A stretch of DNA of 64,000 nt, from NCBI GenBank assembly GCA_002110485.1, contig MOWL01000068.1, positions 372,001 through 436,000 on the forward strand. Direction: 5' to 3'. Shown here one piece after another: positions 1 to 14,300 of the stretch; positions within the stretch are counted from its first letter, which is position 1; the number at the start of each line of letters is the position of its first letter. Both the position numbers and the translations under genes were made by a program. Source of the DNA: Emergomyces orientalis. Lineage: Eukaryota; Ascomycota; Eurotiomycetes; Onygenales; Ajellomycetaceae. The notes under the pieces are model-generated. The model saw only the letters and a program-made list of their open reading frames with translations. It searched no databases and was not told the DNA's origin.

Positions 1-2321
1 GTAGAGTTTCTTGATGCCTTTCATATAGATCTTATATGTCTCTGTATACTGTTTATATAAGTAGAAGTGCATATGCATCATCTCCAAGTGTATTTCTTCT
101 GTATCTGGTTCATAAGGTTCTGACTTCATAGGAGAGGCTATGTGTTTGACATCTAAATCTGTATATTTGTGAAAGTTTAGAGTCATTGCTTTCATTTGAA
201 CTTCTTCATATCAATTATTTCAGTCTTTGCTAGTTCTGAGAATAATCTTATTAGTCATCACAGTCATCTTTTTGATTTTTTCAGTGTGTTGAATGGTCTA
301 ATATAGAGTGTATGCGAATGGGGAGGGTTTGTATAGAATGCAGTGATTTTATATGCAGTAATCAATGTTTTAGAGCAGTAGTTGCACCCGGGCTCATAAC
401 TATGAAACAGAGGATAAGACGGAGAGTGGAGCTAGCATAATATGCACATATATAGGGAGGAATTAATATATAGAGATATATGGTATTGTGGTCTGTGTGC
501 TCTGAGCTCTGCTCTAGCTAAATATCTATGGGTTTTCCATGGCTATTTATACCCGTGAATCCATCTTAGGCTGCCCAACAACTATCCATTAATAATATGA
601 GTGATTTACATGCTATATTGATTGTATTGTGATATTCTCAGCTGAATACCTCTGACTTTGTAGAAAAATCAATGTAATGGTGAATATATTAAAGATCAGC
701 AAAGATGAGGGTGGATTTGATGGAGATTCCATCGGAGTTCGCCGTGTGGCAATTAGTGTGGCAATTGAACATGTGTGTATGTCTTAGCCAACGAATGTGT
801 GGCGATAATCTCATGTTTCACAGATATATATGTGACCCGGGTAGCCCTAGTATCACCTAACATATTTGGCACATAAGCTCCTACTGCACGAGCCAGCATG
901 AGTGTAAGAAATCCTGCCTGCGCGGAGCGATTCCTTACCCCTATCCTCCATGCTCAAGCCCTCGCGTAACCATTACGGTTAGCGGGCCTTGAGCATAGCG
1001 GGCCTTGGCCACACAGCTATATAACTAGGAGTTGCGGTCATTCTTTTCGCAACTCAGCTTGAATACAATTATCATATTGACCCCTACCTTTTCTCTTACA
1101 TTGAACGCTTCCAGTAACTAGTACATATCACGCCAAGCTGCAAACCCTTAGAATAATACTTGCGAGTCTCATATTCTTACAGAAAATTTATTTTTTAAAT
1201 TATAAAAGTTAATTAATATTTCTGGGTTCTCTGTGAGAGAGTCTTCAGAGATAGAGATTTGAGTGCTTTATATTCTAGTTATAACAGATAATTACTGACT
1301 GACAAAGCTTGAAATGTAAGAATATCAGACTTGTAAGTATTATTCTAAGAGTTTACAGCTTGACATGATATGTACTAGTTACTAGAAGTGTTCACTGTAA
1401 GAGAAAAAAATAGAGATTAATATAATAATTGTATTTAAGCTGTGTGGCCAAGGCCTGCTATGTTCAAGGCCTGCTAACCATAACAGTGAATGCCTCTCTA
1501 TGTCACGTGGGAGGCGGCGGCAGCGGTTGGCCCGGGTAGCGGATGCGGCAGGAGAATCAACACATATTAAATTAGAAAATCTTTGACTATTAAAATCTGT
1601 GATAATGCTTTGTGCAAATCTGTACATAATTCATCTCAGACATCAACACTTGAAACTTTGAAAACAATACAGAAACTCTTGATATGAAGTAAATATAAAG
1701 TACAAGAGTAGAAGTAGATAATATAAAAGAGTGTACATAGAATAAGAGCAAAATTAGTTCTGAAATATATATATATATATCTGTACTAGTATCTATATCT
1801 ATTTATTCTGTATGCACACGCATTCGCCCTCTCCAGCCAGCCAGCCACAGCCTTGTCACGTTGGCTGGGAGTCGCCACTCACTACCAAAACAACAACTAC
1901 TATTTCAACTCCAACTCCAACTCCATTCTCATCTCCTCCATCTCCTTCATCTTTGCCATCCCTTTCTTGTGTATATTTTTTATCATCTGTCCGTGGTAAT
2001 AAAAAGCATCGTTATATCACATCCCCATTCCTGGTTTTTCCCCTCGTCCTGTATTCCGTGGTTGGCGTCCCCGCCAACCCTTGGATCCCGATCCCCCACC
2101 CCCCAGCCACCTTAAATCTGTCAACCTTAACGCTAACTTAGATCCTGCGCTATTCCATGGTAAACAAAAACAAACAACAGCCCACTACTTAACTCTCGCC
2201 TATCTCTATCTACCACAATTTACAAGACGCAGTACACCATATCTCCACCGTATCTACGACACATATATATCAGTTTAACTTACTCAACCCATGCTGACAT
2301 GATACTCACAACCCTCTCATA
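1..2321. other. AT-rich intergenic region upstream of the giant leashin-like gene
   Basis: No coding region could be supported. The stretch is AT-rich with TA-rich microsatellites (for example near 1765-1785). It contains an imperfect inverted repeat (listed separately). From about 1810 to 2270 it becomes pyrimidine-rich with many C/T runs, which is usual for the promoter and 5' leader of a filamentous fungal gene; the coding start at 2322 follows directly. I could not place a TATA box or transcription start with confidence. Confidence 0.6.
972..1484. repeat. Imperfect long inverted repeat with RIP-like divergence
   Basis: Left arm about 972-1182 and right arm about 1316-1484 are reverse complements of each other around an AT-rich centre of about 130 bp. 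Shared blocks include the GGCCTTGGCCACACAGCT stretch and a block around 1130-1180. Of about 22 mismatches about 20 are transitions, and all of these have C or G in the left arm and T or A in the right arm. The left arm also has about 45 extra bases (about 1018-1063). The form suggests a MITE-like or foldback relic, or the ends of a deleted DNA transposon. No transposase is present. Confidence 0.7.
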
Positions 2322-5300
2322 ATGCTGCGCAGCCTGCTCGGAAAGGCAAACGACCCGCCCGCTCCCTCCTCCACCAGCTCCTCCAAGTCCCGCCGCCGCC
2401 ATAAAGACTCTGACGACATTTCCACCATTTCTTCTTCTTCCTCCCGCCGTCGCAGAGATGACCAGAGTCATCGCTCATCTTCTTCAATCGCCGGGCGCAA
2501 GTCTTCTGCCACCACTACTACCCCTACTCCTACTTCCCGAGGTGACGATCGAGGAATTGGCCGAGTAGTAGACGACCACTATGCCCCCGCTTCATCCACC
2601 CATTCCTCTAGTAGGCATGGTCGCGATAGTGCCGCTAGATCAACTACGTCTAGCTATGTGACGGCGGATTCGACGGAGAGATTCGAGGAAGACTATGATG
2701 GCTCCGTCCTGAGGTCCGCAAATGGGCGCGATAGTGAGAGGAGCCTTGATGCGCCGAGGATTCATCGCGACCGCTCTAGGAGTCGCGAGCGAGAGGATAG
2801 GAGGCATCGAAGAGAGAGGGAGCCGCACCGGCGAGCTAGATCTGAGGTCATTGTTAACAATCCAAGCGAATATTCCCGTAGCCGAGCTGGGCCAATGTCG
2901 TCACCAGCAGACCAAGAATTCATGACCGAAATCTCACAGCCTGGGTTCTCGCAATTTCCCATGCAGTATGACAATACCTTTCCAGGTGTGGTGCCCGGTT
3001 CGGTGCCTTCCTCCTCAGATCCCCATCAAATACCTGTTTCGCACCCTTCTCCATACCTACCATTTCAACAGATAGCTGCTGGCCCGCCACTTCCAGTCGA
3101 TCCGATGACTCCGGCTGCAGGAGAGGCGGCGGAGTATTATGGAGATCAAGGACAGTCGGTAGCGGCCCAGCCTGGCGTGAGACCCAATCCTCCATCCCTC
3201 ATCGTTGGAGCGGAACCGCATTTAATGGCTGCTTCGTCAACCCCAAATCCTCCCGCTGAGCCGTCGTCTATGGGACAGGTGGGCCAGGCAGCCGACTTTT
3301 ACGGTGATTCTTCACCAGTGGTTACTAACCAGCAGCAGCAGCATCATCATAGCGATGGCCCGGGAATGCCTGTTCATCATGTGCCGGAGGGACCGGCTAA
3401 ACCATCCAAACCATCGAAGCCTGGGAAACCTTCAGTGGCCGCCGCGGCAGCAGCTGGAGCAGCAGCAACTTATGGAATTGGGTCAATGATAGGAGGCTCC
3501 AATGCGCACCACGCAACATCTTCATCAGTCCCCTCTCACCACTCATCAACACCACATCAGCCCCAGCAACCATATTATTCCCCATCCAATGGTGTACGCC
3601 CACCGAAACCAAACAAGCACCATTCCATGCCTGCGGTGGGTGCTGCCGCGCTGGGCGCAGCCGCTGGATATGCTGCTGCAACAAGCCACACACCTGCTTT
3701 CCCTCAGAGACCTAGCACATATTCTGGTGTCGCACACCAGCAACCCTTCCAACCACCCCAAGCGGGCCAACCGGGCTCGTTAGCCTACCATCAACGCCAC
3801 CACGGGCCATTCAGAAGGTTTGTAAATTTCTGGAAGGATCCAGAGGCCGTCGCCCAGTATGAAGAATACTCTGAATACATCGGGATCTGCAAATATTGTT
3901 TCGAACCGGGGACTACTGCAAACGATTCGCCGCGGAAACATCACCCTTCCAGACGTCGTCGGTATTCTGACGAGTATCGGGATAGCCGTGTTAGAGTGGA
4001 CAAGCTGAGCAGATACCCGTCGTCATCTGGTGACGAGAGCCGTCGCAAGAAATCTAATAAGAAATCTTGGCTTGCGGCTGGCCTTGCTGGCTATGTTGGC
4101 AAGTCTCTTCTTTCTGACGGAAGAAGGAAGGAGTTTGATGATTCCTACAGTGTTCGCTCTGGACGGCCTGCTAGTTCTACTACTACAAGTACTAGTACCT
4201 CGTCGTTGGGGAAGCAGAGTCGTACGTCTAAAGGAACTACAACATTCTCAAATCGCAGTCGCTCTCCAATAAGACTTGACTCAGGACATGGAAGGGGTGT
4301 TGGAAGCCGTTATATTGGTTCCCATGAATCATCCCGCTATGGGGACGTGAGTCATCATCATCGTCGACGCCAGTCGCGGTCGAGATCGCGCTCCCGGTCT
4401 AGATCTCATGAGAGGAGCCATTCCGGCCTGAAAATAGCTGCTGTTACCGCCGGGGCGCTTGGCGCTGCATCTATCATGTCATCCAGATCCCAACGTAGGA
4501 GCCGCAGCAAATCCCCCAAGAAATCCCACAGCATCCGATATTCCTCATCGAACGGATCTACCATCGATGTTTCTCGCAACTATAGCAAGCCGGGTTTAGC
4601 TGGATTGGCGTCTTTCTTCAGTGCGCCATCTGAAAAACGACCAAAAGTCCACACGAAGAAGGTGGATGGAAATAAGTTGAAAACCAATAATAAGAAGAAG
4701 AAGAAAAAGAGGGGATTTTTCAGCTTCTCCTCTTCTTCTTCTGCGGGATCGTCCGCGTCTTCCTTTTCGTCTGCGTCTGATGATGCCGATCTGGCCTTTG
4801 GCACAGGATTTATCAAAACACCACGGTCAGTGAATGGTAAATCCCGACCGAAGAAGCGCGATGGTCGCCATGATGTTGATGCGGCACTGCTTGGGCTCGG
4901 AGCGACGGCGGTAGGTCTTGCAGCTACCGCCTCCCATATCAACGGGAAGCGCAGACAAGATGGTCATTCTTCTACTAGCGGCTCGCAATCGCCGCATGCG
5001 ATCTACAGACGTGATTCCAAGTCTACTTCCGCCTCCGGGCGGGTCGATGAGGATGGCTGGGAATCCGCATCCGATGATTCTTCCCCGTCTAGTGTAGATT
5101 CCGCGTTGGCCTACGGTGGCCGAGCAGCGTCCTCTCTCTCCTCCGATTCGGGCACTTCTAAATGGGGGTGGAGGTGGGGTAGTAAGAAAAAGAGCTCAAA
5201 GTCAACAAAGCATCTCGACCAACTACCCGACTTGCGGCAGTATCCTCAACAACCTGCTGTTGGAGCCAAATATCCATCATACCCGGCCCCCAGCAGCGTG

Positions 5301-8300
5301 GGCAGCCTGCCGTCGATGCAAAATGTTTATCCGACACCTACACAAAACCCATCACAATACGACGTAACGAACCAAAGTTCTTACTCCTCTCAGCCCGACA
5401 TTCAACCCCAAATACCCCCGTTACTGGCCCGGGCGCCTGGGTCTGCACACATTCAACACCCTCAGCCAATAGTGCCCGTATCTCAAGCACTGTATACATC
5501 GCAGGCGGAACTAGCCCAATCCTACAACGCTCCAAGCGGAGGCCAAACCGTTTTCTCCAGATCCTCAGGCGAATCCGATGATCGCCATGTCCCTATTCGA
5601 GAACCGCAGATCGGATACGGAATTACTCCATTAGGGGAGAAATCACGAAGGGACTGGGACTACCATGATGACAACAATAAAAACCATTCCCCACCACGCA
5701 GTGCAGGGCGGCCTAACGCCGTCCGGAGAAGAGACTCTTCGCCTATAATTTCGCACACGCGGGATGGAAGTCCCAGGCCAAAGCAGCCCAGGCGCAGCGC
5801 TACGTCTCAAGTTCAGTTTGATCTTACGGAGGAGCAGGCGGCGAAGGAGCGCCGGCAGCTGCGATATGAAGAGGAAAGGGATGCTAGGCGGCGTGAGATG
5901 GAGTTCCACATACTTGCAGAGAAGGAAAGGATGGATAGGGAGGAGGATGGTCGTCGAGTGGAACGGGAGCGTGAGCACCAACGCGAGATTTTGGATAGGA
6001 AATCTTTTGAGAAGGAATCAACTACCAATGGTAGGCGCAGTGATGTGTCTGGTGGTTCTGGTTCCTCCTCCTGGGTTGCTCCTGTTGCGGCTGCGGCTGG
6101 TGCGGCGTCTATTGCGTCATTGGTAAGTGAGTTGGATGATAGGAAGCGACGGGAAGAACGGCGCGAGAAGCGGAGGAAGGAGAGGCGCGGGCACACTGAT
6201 GAGAGAGAGCGGGAGGCTGAGGAGGCTGAGGAGGATGAGGAGGAGGAGGAGGAGGAGGAGGAGGAGGAGGAGGAGGAGGAGGAGGAAAAGGGCCCTGTTG
6301 TTTCCACTGTTGGCCCCATGGAACAGCATCTGGATAGAGCCAAGGACAGGGTTGTCAACACCGAGCCGGAATTTGATATTAGTGACATTCCAACGACGAA
6401 AATCCGGTTTGCAAGAAAGGCCGCAGGTCGCGTTAAGACATCACCTGTCTATGACAGTTACGCGGACTACTTTGTCCCACCAGAAATGCGATCTAGCGGA
6501 GACGAGCATTCTGCCCATTCCCCCTCAGATGTGGAGTCTTCGTGCCCGCCTAGCCCTAATCTCATTCTCATCGAGCCACGGAGCGTCCGACTTGAGAGGG
6601 AAATGGCAGCAATGTTGGCGGAGGGAGGGGTACCTCAGGGAGATTTCCCCTGGCCGGTTCCTCGTCTTAATTTGATAAAACCTACCCCACCATCGAGTGC
6701 GGCGCCGTCCGTCGTTGGTGAGGAGGAGCGGCCGCCACCACCCGTTCCACCCAAGGAGCCTTTGGATTCACAGCGCGATATATCGCCGTCGCGAATGAGT
6801 GATCCTGTCATCGATATGGAAGACAAGCGTGTCCGCCAGGTCGAGGTTGATGCTGCGGATATCATTTCTGAACATGTTAAAGCTGCGGACACGGTGAATG
6901 AGCCCGCGCCAATGACGACAGTCGAACCACGAGAGGAAATTAGGGATAGAACTATTCCCCCACTTGAAATGGAACACAGTAAACGACAGGCAAACGTGGT
7001 GACTGAAGTCGAAGATGACACTGTAGATGAAGAGATACCACGGCACGAACATATGCCCGGTGGTTTCGGAAACGATTTCGAATTCGCCGCCACGCTAGCT
7101 GCTGGAGCGACGCTGGCCGGGTTTAATTCTGCTGTTGTCACTGAGGATCCTACATACCATCAACGCGACTCGCCGCCTGGCTCGGAGCGGGAGGCTGTTT
7201 TTACTTCTCCGATTGCAGAGGCGATTCTTGAAAGGCGTGGTAGTCTTCCCGGCGGTGTGGAGTATACGGCTAAGAGGTATGGATATGTTGAGGATTGGGA
7301 AGTGGGTTCTCCTGATGAAGAGGGGTTGAAAAATATGGGAGTATCCGGTGCGATGGCTGGAACTGAGGTGGTTGGTGACATTAGCGGTGAAGGGCGAGAG
7401 TCGATGGAACCGGGTGAAAAGAGGGTGGACACTAATGTCATTAACCCCGCTGCTGAACAGAAGGGGGAGAGGGAAGAGAAGCCGGTAAAACTCTCGAAGA
7501 AGGAGAAGCGGAAGAAGGCAATGGCGGCTAAGGGGGGCAGTCAAGACCGGGATGAACCTTTTGAATCTGTGGAGAAATCTACTGTGAAATCAACTACCAT
7601 ACGTCACCTGTTCGCAGAGGAGCGGGAGCAGGAGTCTGAGATTGTGGAATCTCCTCTTGCTGAAGTGGGGGGCTTTGCGCCTACCACGCACACAGAAACA
7701 CCTACCAGCCGTAATGAGACAATGGATGATCATGAGTTCTATGATGCTGAAGATGGATCTCCTCGCCGCTTAGATGATGTCAATGGTAGAGACGAGGAAC
7801 AGGAGGTTAGTTTTGCCAGTCTCGCTGACCGTGACGACGATAGGAGATCCCTAAAGAAAGACAACCACGTCACGGAGCCTCGTGAGATAACGACTACTAC
7901 TACTCCTGCTTCTTACGTTGTCCTGCAGGCCCAGGAACGGTTTGACTCAGATGAAACGGAAAAACCAGCCAGGACCGACCAGGATGAATCTACGGTAGAA
8001 GATCAAGAGCGACCCTCAATGCCGGGAGACTTTTTCGAAGAGCCCAAGCAATCGAAGAAATCGAAGAAAAAGGCGAAGAAAGCTGCGAAGAACACAGCCT
8101 TAAATAATGATAGTTTTGAGACGGCTGAGGGCGAACATGCGCCCGTGCGCGCTATGGAACCTGATCCCGAATTCGACTTTGAGACTGTCAGTGGTAGCAG
8201 TAAGAAATCAAAGCGGAAATCTAAGGGGAAAGATAGGCAACTTGATTTTGATGATAAGGAAGCGGCTGCCAGTTCCTTTGATGGCTCCCATGTCCGTGCC

Positions 8301-11300
8301 GTTGAAGAAAATGGCAAACATGATGACCATCATGATGATCATGGCAACGGCACTGAATCAATTGCTGCGTGGGGCAGGGTGGAAGCGGAAGGGAAAGACG
8401 CGGAGTCAGTAAAGTCGTCTAAATCCAAGTCGTCTTCTAAGTCGAAATCAAAGCCTCACCATGATGACCACGGCAGCGAATCAATAACCGCGTGGGGTAG
8501 CATGGAAGCAGAAGAAGAAGACGCAGAGTCGGTGAAGTCGTCTAAATCCAAGTCGTCATCCAAGTCAAAATCAAAGCGTCGGTCGAAGCGGGAGAGTGAG
8601 ATTTTCGATGAGAACCTTCCCACATCTGCTTCTGTTGTGTCCTTACCTGCCAAAATGGCGGATAATGGCAAGGCTGAGCGACGGAAGAGCAAGGATGGTA
8701 GTAAAAGGAGCAGCAGCGGCGGCGGTGGAGGGTTCTTTGGCCTTTTCGGTGCTTCCAAATCTCGTGACTCTCTGGCTGACGACGAGTCTCGTGCACAGGC
8801 GCGGGATGTGCGGTCTGAGGCTGGTGTTGATGATTTAGACACTGCAAGTGTTTCATCGGGGAAGAGGCGGAGGAAGATGAGATCTTCGAAGGGATGGCAT
8901 GAGGGGGATGAGTTTGGCAGCGATGATGGTTTAGGTGGTGGTGATGATGGTGGTGATGGTGGTGGCAGTGATGTGGAAGGGGCAGAGAAGGACGCTGAGG
9001 ATTCCGCTCACGTCGATAGAGGGTCTGATGGAAAGGGGGAGGTAGAATCACCACACCGCCGTAGGCGGAAGGATCGAAAACATCGATATGAGGATATTGT
9101 TGAGTCTGGGAGGAGTGTAGACGGGCAGAGTAATGTATGTTAATTTAGGAACTTTTTATCATTATTTACTCGGATAACAATTATTTTTTATACATGCTGA
9201 TCTTGATTATTTCCCCGGATGCTAGGACGCCCGTTCCATAAGATCTAACGGACATGATCATGACGACGGTGATGAAAGTAAGAATTACACAGAACGCCAG
9301 TATTTTTTAGGCGTGCGCCCCGAAATGCCATTGACGCGTGATGGTGCTTCGGGGTTGTTCGGCTCACCCCTTCAACAGCAAGACGAGGCCAGAGGTACTG
9401 CTCCGGCGACCCTCATGCATTCCCGTATGCGGAGCAGGTCCACGTCTCCAATACCTGGCGCTAGGCTTTTCGATATACCGCCACCTCAGTCGCGGAGTCG
9501 GCCTGCGTCACCAACAACACCTGCTCAAGCGAAAAAAGCACTCAGAGTCCAAGTAGACCCAAGCTCGACTTCTCACATTACCTCTTCACCAACTGCGGTG
9601 CCTGTACATTTCCGGCGGCCGAAACCGTCTCCAGGAGCCCAAAAACCGTCATCTTCAGTTGGCCCTAGCACAGCAGCGGACGTGGCGGAATCTCCCACGG
9701 CGAAGCTTGGCAGCGGCAATAAACGGCCCCGGTCAACTGAATTCAAGACCTCTAGGGAGTTCAGGCCATTGTGGTTGGTGGAGCGGCACTCTCCAGCGAA
9801 ACTGGATAGACAGCCGGACGAGCCATACCCGTCACTTCCTTCTAGTAAAACGACGTCGCGCACTTCCTCTGTTGAAGATTTGACGGGCTATGGTCTTGCA
9901 GAAGGTTTCTCGAGAAAAGTCCCTCACAATTATCATCTTCAAACCCAACAGCAGTTCGCTGAACAACCAAAACGAAGAAGAACTCTCTCCTTACAACTAG
10001 ACACCGACGCTTCCCTCTATGACCCCGATCTCCTAGGATCGCAGCAAGCCACCCCAACCGCGGCAAGTTTCCATGCAGAAGCCCAACGGACAAAGAAGGA
10101 GAAACCCAAGCCTGAGTTCCACTCCCCATCGGAATTGCTTCTCGATCCCTTTTCTGGCCAAGTTCAATTATCAGAATCTCCGATACTGGGACCTGTATCG
10201 TGCTCCGAAAGACCTACAAGAAGCGAAAATATTGTGGTACCCGTGGATTTGGAAATAGATTTAAAAGAATTACCACCTCTACCGCGCTCTTTGTCTGCGT
10301 CTCCTGATCTGAGCGAACCGCTACCTGCGCTGCCCGAGAGTCGTCCCTCTACATCCCACTCGGATATTGAACCTCAATTTTTCACCCCGTCTGCCGAGCT
10401 AGATGAGTCATTACCTCCATTACCGGAGAGCCGCCCATCAACATCTCATACTGATATTGGAACTCAATTGAGTGGCGGTGTAATCACCGGTGCAGGAGTC
10501 GGTCTTGTTGCTGGTGTGGCGGCACAGCTTGCTGGTTGGGTGTCGAAGGACAACAGGCGGCTAGAATTAGAAGGGAAGCCTGCAATTCCCGTCGTGGAAG
10601 CTGCCAGTATTGATCAAGAAATTTTTGTTTTCCCCGGAACCGCAAGCACCGAACCCACGAGAGAAACTCAGTCCAATGTTGATACCACCTCCGAACTATT
10701 CGAAGATCCTGTTCCTAGGGGGCTGAAGGTGGAGGGAGAACAGGCATCACGGCCGCAGGAAGAAATTGAGCCAGCAGTGCCTGTTGTAGATTTAGCTACA
10801 ACTGCTCTAGATGAAGTACCAGCCGAGCCGGTTCCCCAACTTGCAAAGCCTAGTACGTTTATTGAGTCGACTCCCGCGGAACCACCAAGGGTTGAAGGAG
10901 ATGATTTCCAAACAATTTCTTCAAAGAAAACGAAAAAGACGAGGAAGAACAAAAAGAAGGGTAAGAATGCACATGCCCTCGATGATACCGAAATGAAACC
11001 TTCCGAAGAACGACCCTCTAACAGCGAACACGATTCTATTTCTCGGACACTTGGCGGTGACGATGTTGATGTTCGATTGATTTCGGAGAGCAAAGTGTTG
11101 GAGAAGCAAGAACCAGGGCCCATTCAAAGGCCACCAGACGAGCCTCGTTTCCTAGAACCAACTGAGCCGCAAACGACTGTAGAGCTTCCTGCTCACGAAG
11201 ATATATTTCATCAAGTCCCAGCCGAGACTGCAGACCCCGATTTAGAATTCTCTCCCCAGAAAAAGAAAGGCAAAAAGGACAAAGGTAACCGAAAGCAAAA

Positions 11301-14300
11301 GGGGGGTAAATCTGCTCTCCAGCCAGATACCCAGCTGGTCAAGGATGAATCTGTCCCCGAACTTAACCAACTTCCTAGCCGAACAGGAAAATTTAAGGAT
11401 ATCACCTCTCTCCCGGGGCAAGAAGATGAAGAGCCAATTCACGCACCAACCAAGGAATTTCATGCTGCTAACGTCCCTCTACCAGGAGACAAGGATTCAG
11501 AGCTCTGGCAGCCCATCACGGACGAATATACCTCTAAACTTAGCCAATCAATTCAACCAGAAAAGACAGAGGATGTTACTAAACTTCCAGACAAAACAGT
11601 TGAGAAACAAACTCTGCAATCAACCAAAGAACTTGAGCCTGCAAGTGTAGCTCTACCGGAGGACGGGGACTCAGAGCTTGAGGAACTGGCCAATGACGGA
11701 TATGTCCCTGATTCGAGCCCACCTGGCCTAGGAGAGATAGGGGAGAATTTCACATCTGTTCTAGAAAGAGAAGTCCAGGAACCAATGCCGCAACCAGCCC
11801 CAGAGCCTGAGCGTGGAACGATACTTTCACTGGAAAATGGGAACGATAGTGCGGAGCTACTGAAGGAAAGTTTGCCGCAGCTTGCTAATCAGCAGTTTGC
11901 TGCTTCAGCTGGTGACTCGCCATATGCAGATGTAGTCCCTGGGGCTAAACGAGATAGTTCGCTGGCACCGCAAGAACTCAAGTCTGTCGCCCCCGAGTTA
12001 CCAGTGGAAAATGTACCTCCTCCCGAGATTCCTGTTGACAATACCGAGGAATATACAAAGCTGCCAAATAAGCAAAAGGGCAAGAAAGGAAGAAAGGGCC
12101 GTAAATCGACTACCGAGGATGAGCCAGCCGAAACTGGGATAAATATCGCTCCTGAGAGCCCAGAAACATTCGCACGCAAAGAATACAATTTGGAATCGCA
12201 GGCGTCAGCCACCGATACTTTGGTTCAAGATAAAAATGAGCACGAATCCGAACCGCAGGTTCCAGAGCACGTTGACGCCGCAAATCTGCTGGACAAGGAA
12301 GCTAATGAGCATGTAGATATCACTCCGGCCAATGAGGTTTCACCACATCTGATAGGTGGAGTCGATGCACAAAACGACACGTCTACAAAAGCTTTGAAAA
12401 AACAAAAAAGGAAGGATAAGAAGAAGCAGAAATCTTTGTTGAAATCCGAGAAGCAGCCACTAAAATCAGGTTCTTCAAAAGTAGTTGATGAGGGAAGCAC
12501 TGAGGATCGCCCTGAACCTGAGCAAGTGACCCTGGAACGAGAGGATATGCAGCAAGGCACACCATCAGGATTATCCGATGACTCTAGCAAGGGCCAGCAA
12601 CAGCTGGAAGGTACTCAATCACTATCTCAGTTAAAACCATTGGAAGAACCAAGCCAGGGCAGTTCGGCATCGCAATTGGCTGAAAAGAAGCCCACTACCC
12701 AGGATCCTGCATTGGAAATCTGCGGAGACCTTCCTGCAGATACAGCTATTGCGGAGAACAACTCTGGACCTCCCACCTCTAATTACGAGCTTGCTTCTGA
12801 AGAACTTAAGATCGAAGGACCGCCTCAAAATGTCACCCCAGCAATTGATACTCAGAATGCAAAGGTGAAGAAGGGCGGAAAGAAACGCCAATCGGTTACT
12901 TGGGAGGATGAAATACCTCGTGCTGAAAGTTCTAAGTTAAAACCTGATTCATCCCAACCGAATGATACCGATGAACATTCCGTTGAAACGGAGGCATCAC
13001 ACTTTGCCCAAACTGACAACTTGGAAGCTGAAGGGCCAAAAACCTCAAAGGCAAAGCGCAAGGCGAAGGACAAAAAACAGCAAAAAACTTTAGATTGGAC
13101 AACGGGCGAGCCTTATGACCCTTCTGATGAGCAACCACGTTCACCAGTCGAACCTATGGTCGGAAGCCCTCCGGAGCCTTCGGAGTTTTCAAGGAACTTG
13201 AAGCCAGATACACCCGCAGAGCCATCTTCACTTGGTCCTCCCAAAGAAGAGAAGGTCGAAACACTTAGGTTAGAATCTTCTCAAGACCAGTCTATTGCCA
13301 TCGAAAAGGGTTCGGAAATGTTTTCTATCCCCGGATCGTGGGCGGACGACGATGACCAAATTCTCGACGCTCCGGATAAAGGCAATGAAACAGCCCCTCG
13401 CGAAGCATGGCCTCCCAATGACGACGGGAATGAGTTTCAGATTTCCAAAAATAAGAAGAGCAAGAAGAAAAAGAAAACATCAAGGCTTTCCGATTGGACT
13501 GATGAAAATACGCCTTCGCAGATAGAAAAGCAAGATATTTCTGAACCAACATCACCCGTGTCTTTGCAACCAACATGTCAACCACCGCCTATCCCTACTG
13601 AACTACCTGAAGAAAGATCCATGATACCGGGGCCTGAACCTTTCCCAGATGTTGCTGGTTCCCCTGCTCCACAGATAATACTCGAAACACACAACGCCCA
13701 GGTACCCATTAAGTCAGTCGACCAAGAACACATTTCATCTCTTGGTGAAGCGCCTCCAAAGCCAAAAATTCCCGAAACAATTGCGCAAGAGCCCGTACCG
13801 CAAGCTACGGAAGTTGACATGACCAGAGTGACTTATCAGCATCCCGATGCCGTTGGCGAAGACTTGTTTGATATGGAAAAAGCATCCCAGGCAAATGCCA
13901 CTCTGTTCTCTATGGATAATCATGGCCTTGTTTCAATCACGGATGAAATTGAGGGGTCATCAGCCAACCTTTCTCATCCGACCACAACGGAAACCGACGA
14001 TGTCATTCAAGTAGATGCCGGTGAGGCTACAACAACAAAAGATGAAGAAGAGCGATCTATTTCTGTTCCACCTGAAAACGCTCTTCCTTCTGAAGCTCCG
14101 GTCTCCGAAACCGTGATAAGAACCAATATTCCCCCAACGTCAGCAGAGGCTGAATCGTTGTATTCTTCACAATTGGCTCCTCAGCGGCTAATTTATGAAG
14201 GGTCGGGTGATGAAATAGCTAACTCGACAGATAAAGACCTGGATTCTGCATTGGAACAAGAAAATATTGTCGCCTCATCGAAAGATAAATTCAGTGATGA

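Noticed and set aside
1382..1627. Minus-strand open frame in the 5' spacer
   Set aside because: It overlaps the right arm of the inverted repeat and has no protein features.
5813..8842. Long antisense open frames opposite the giant gene (Ser- or Leu-rich)
   Set aside because: They mirror the low-complexity codons (GAG, AAG, TCC) of the sense strand.
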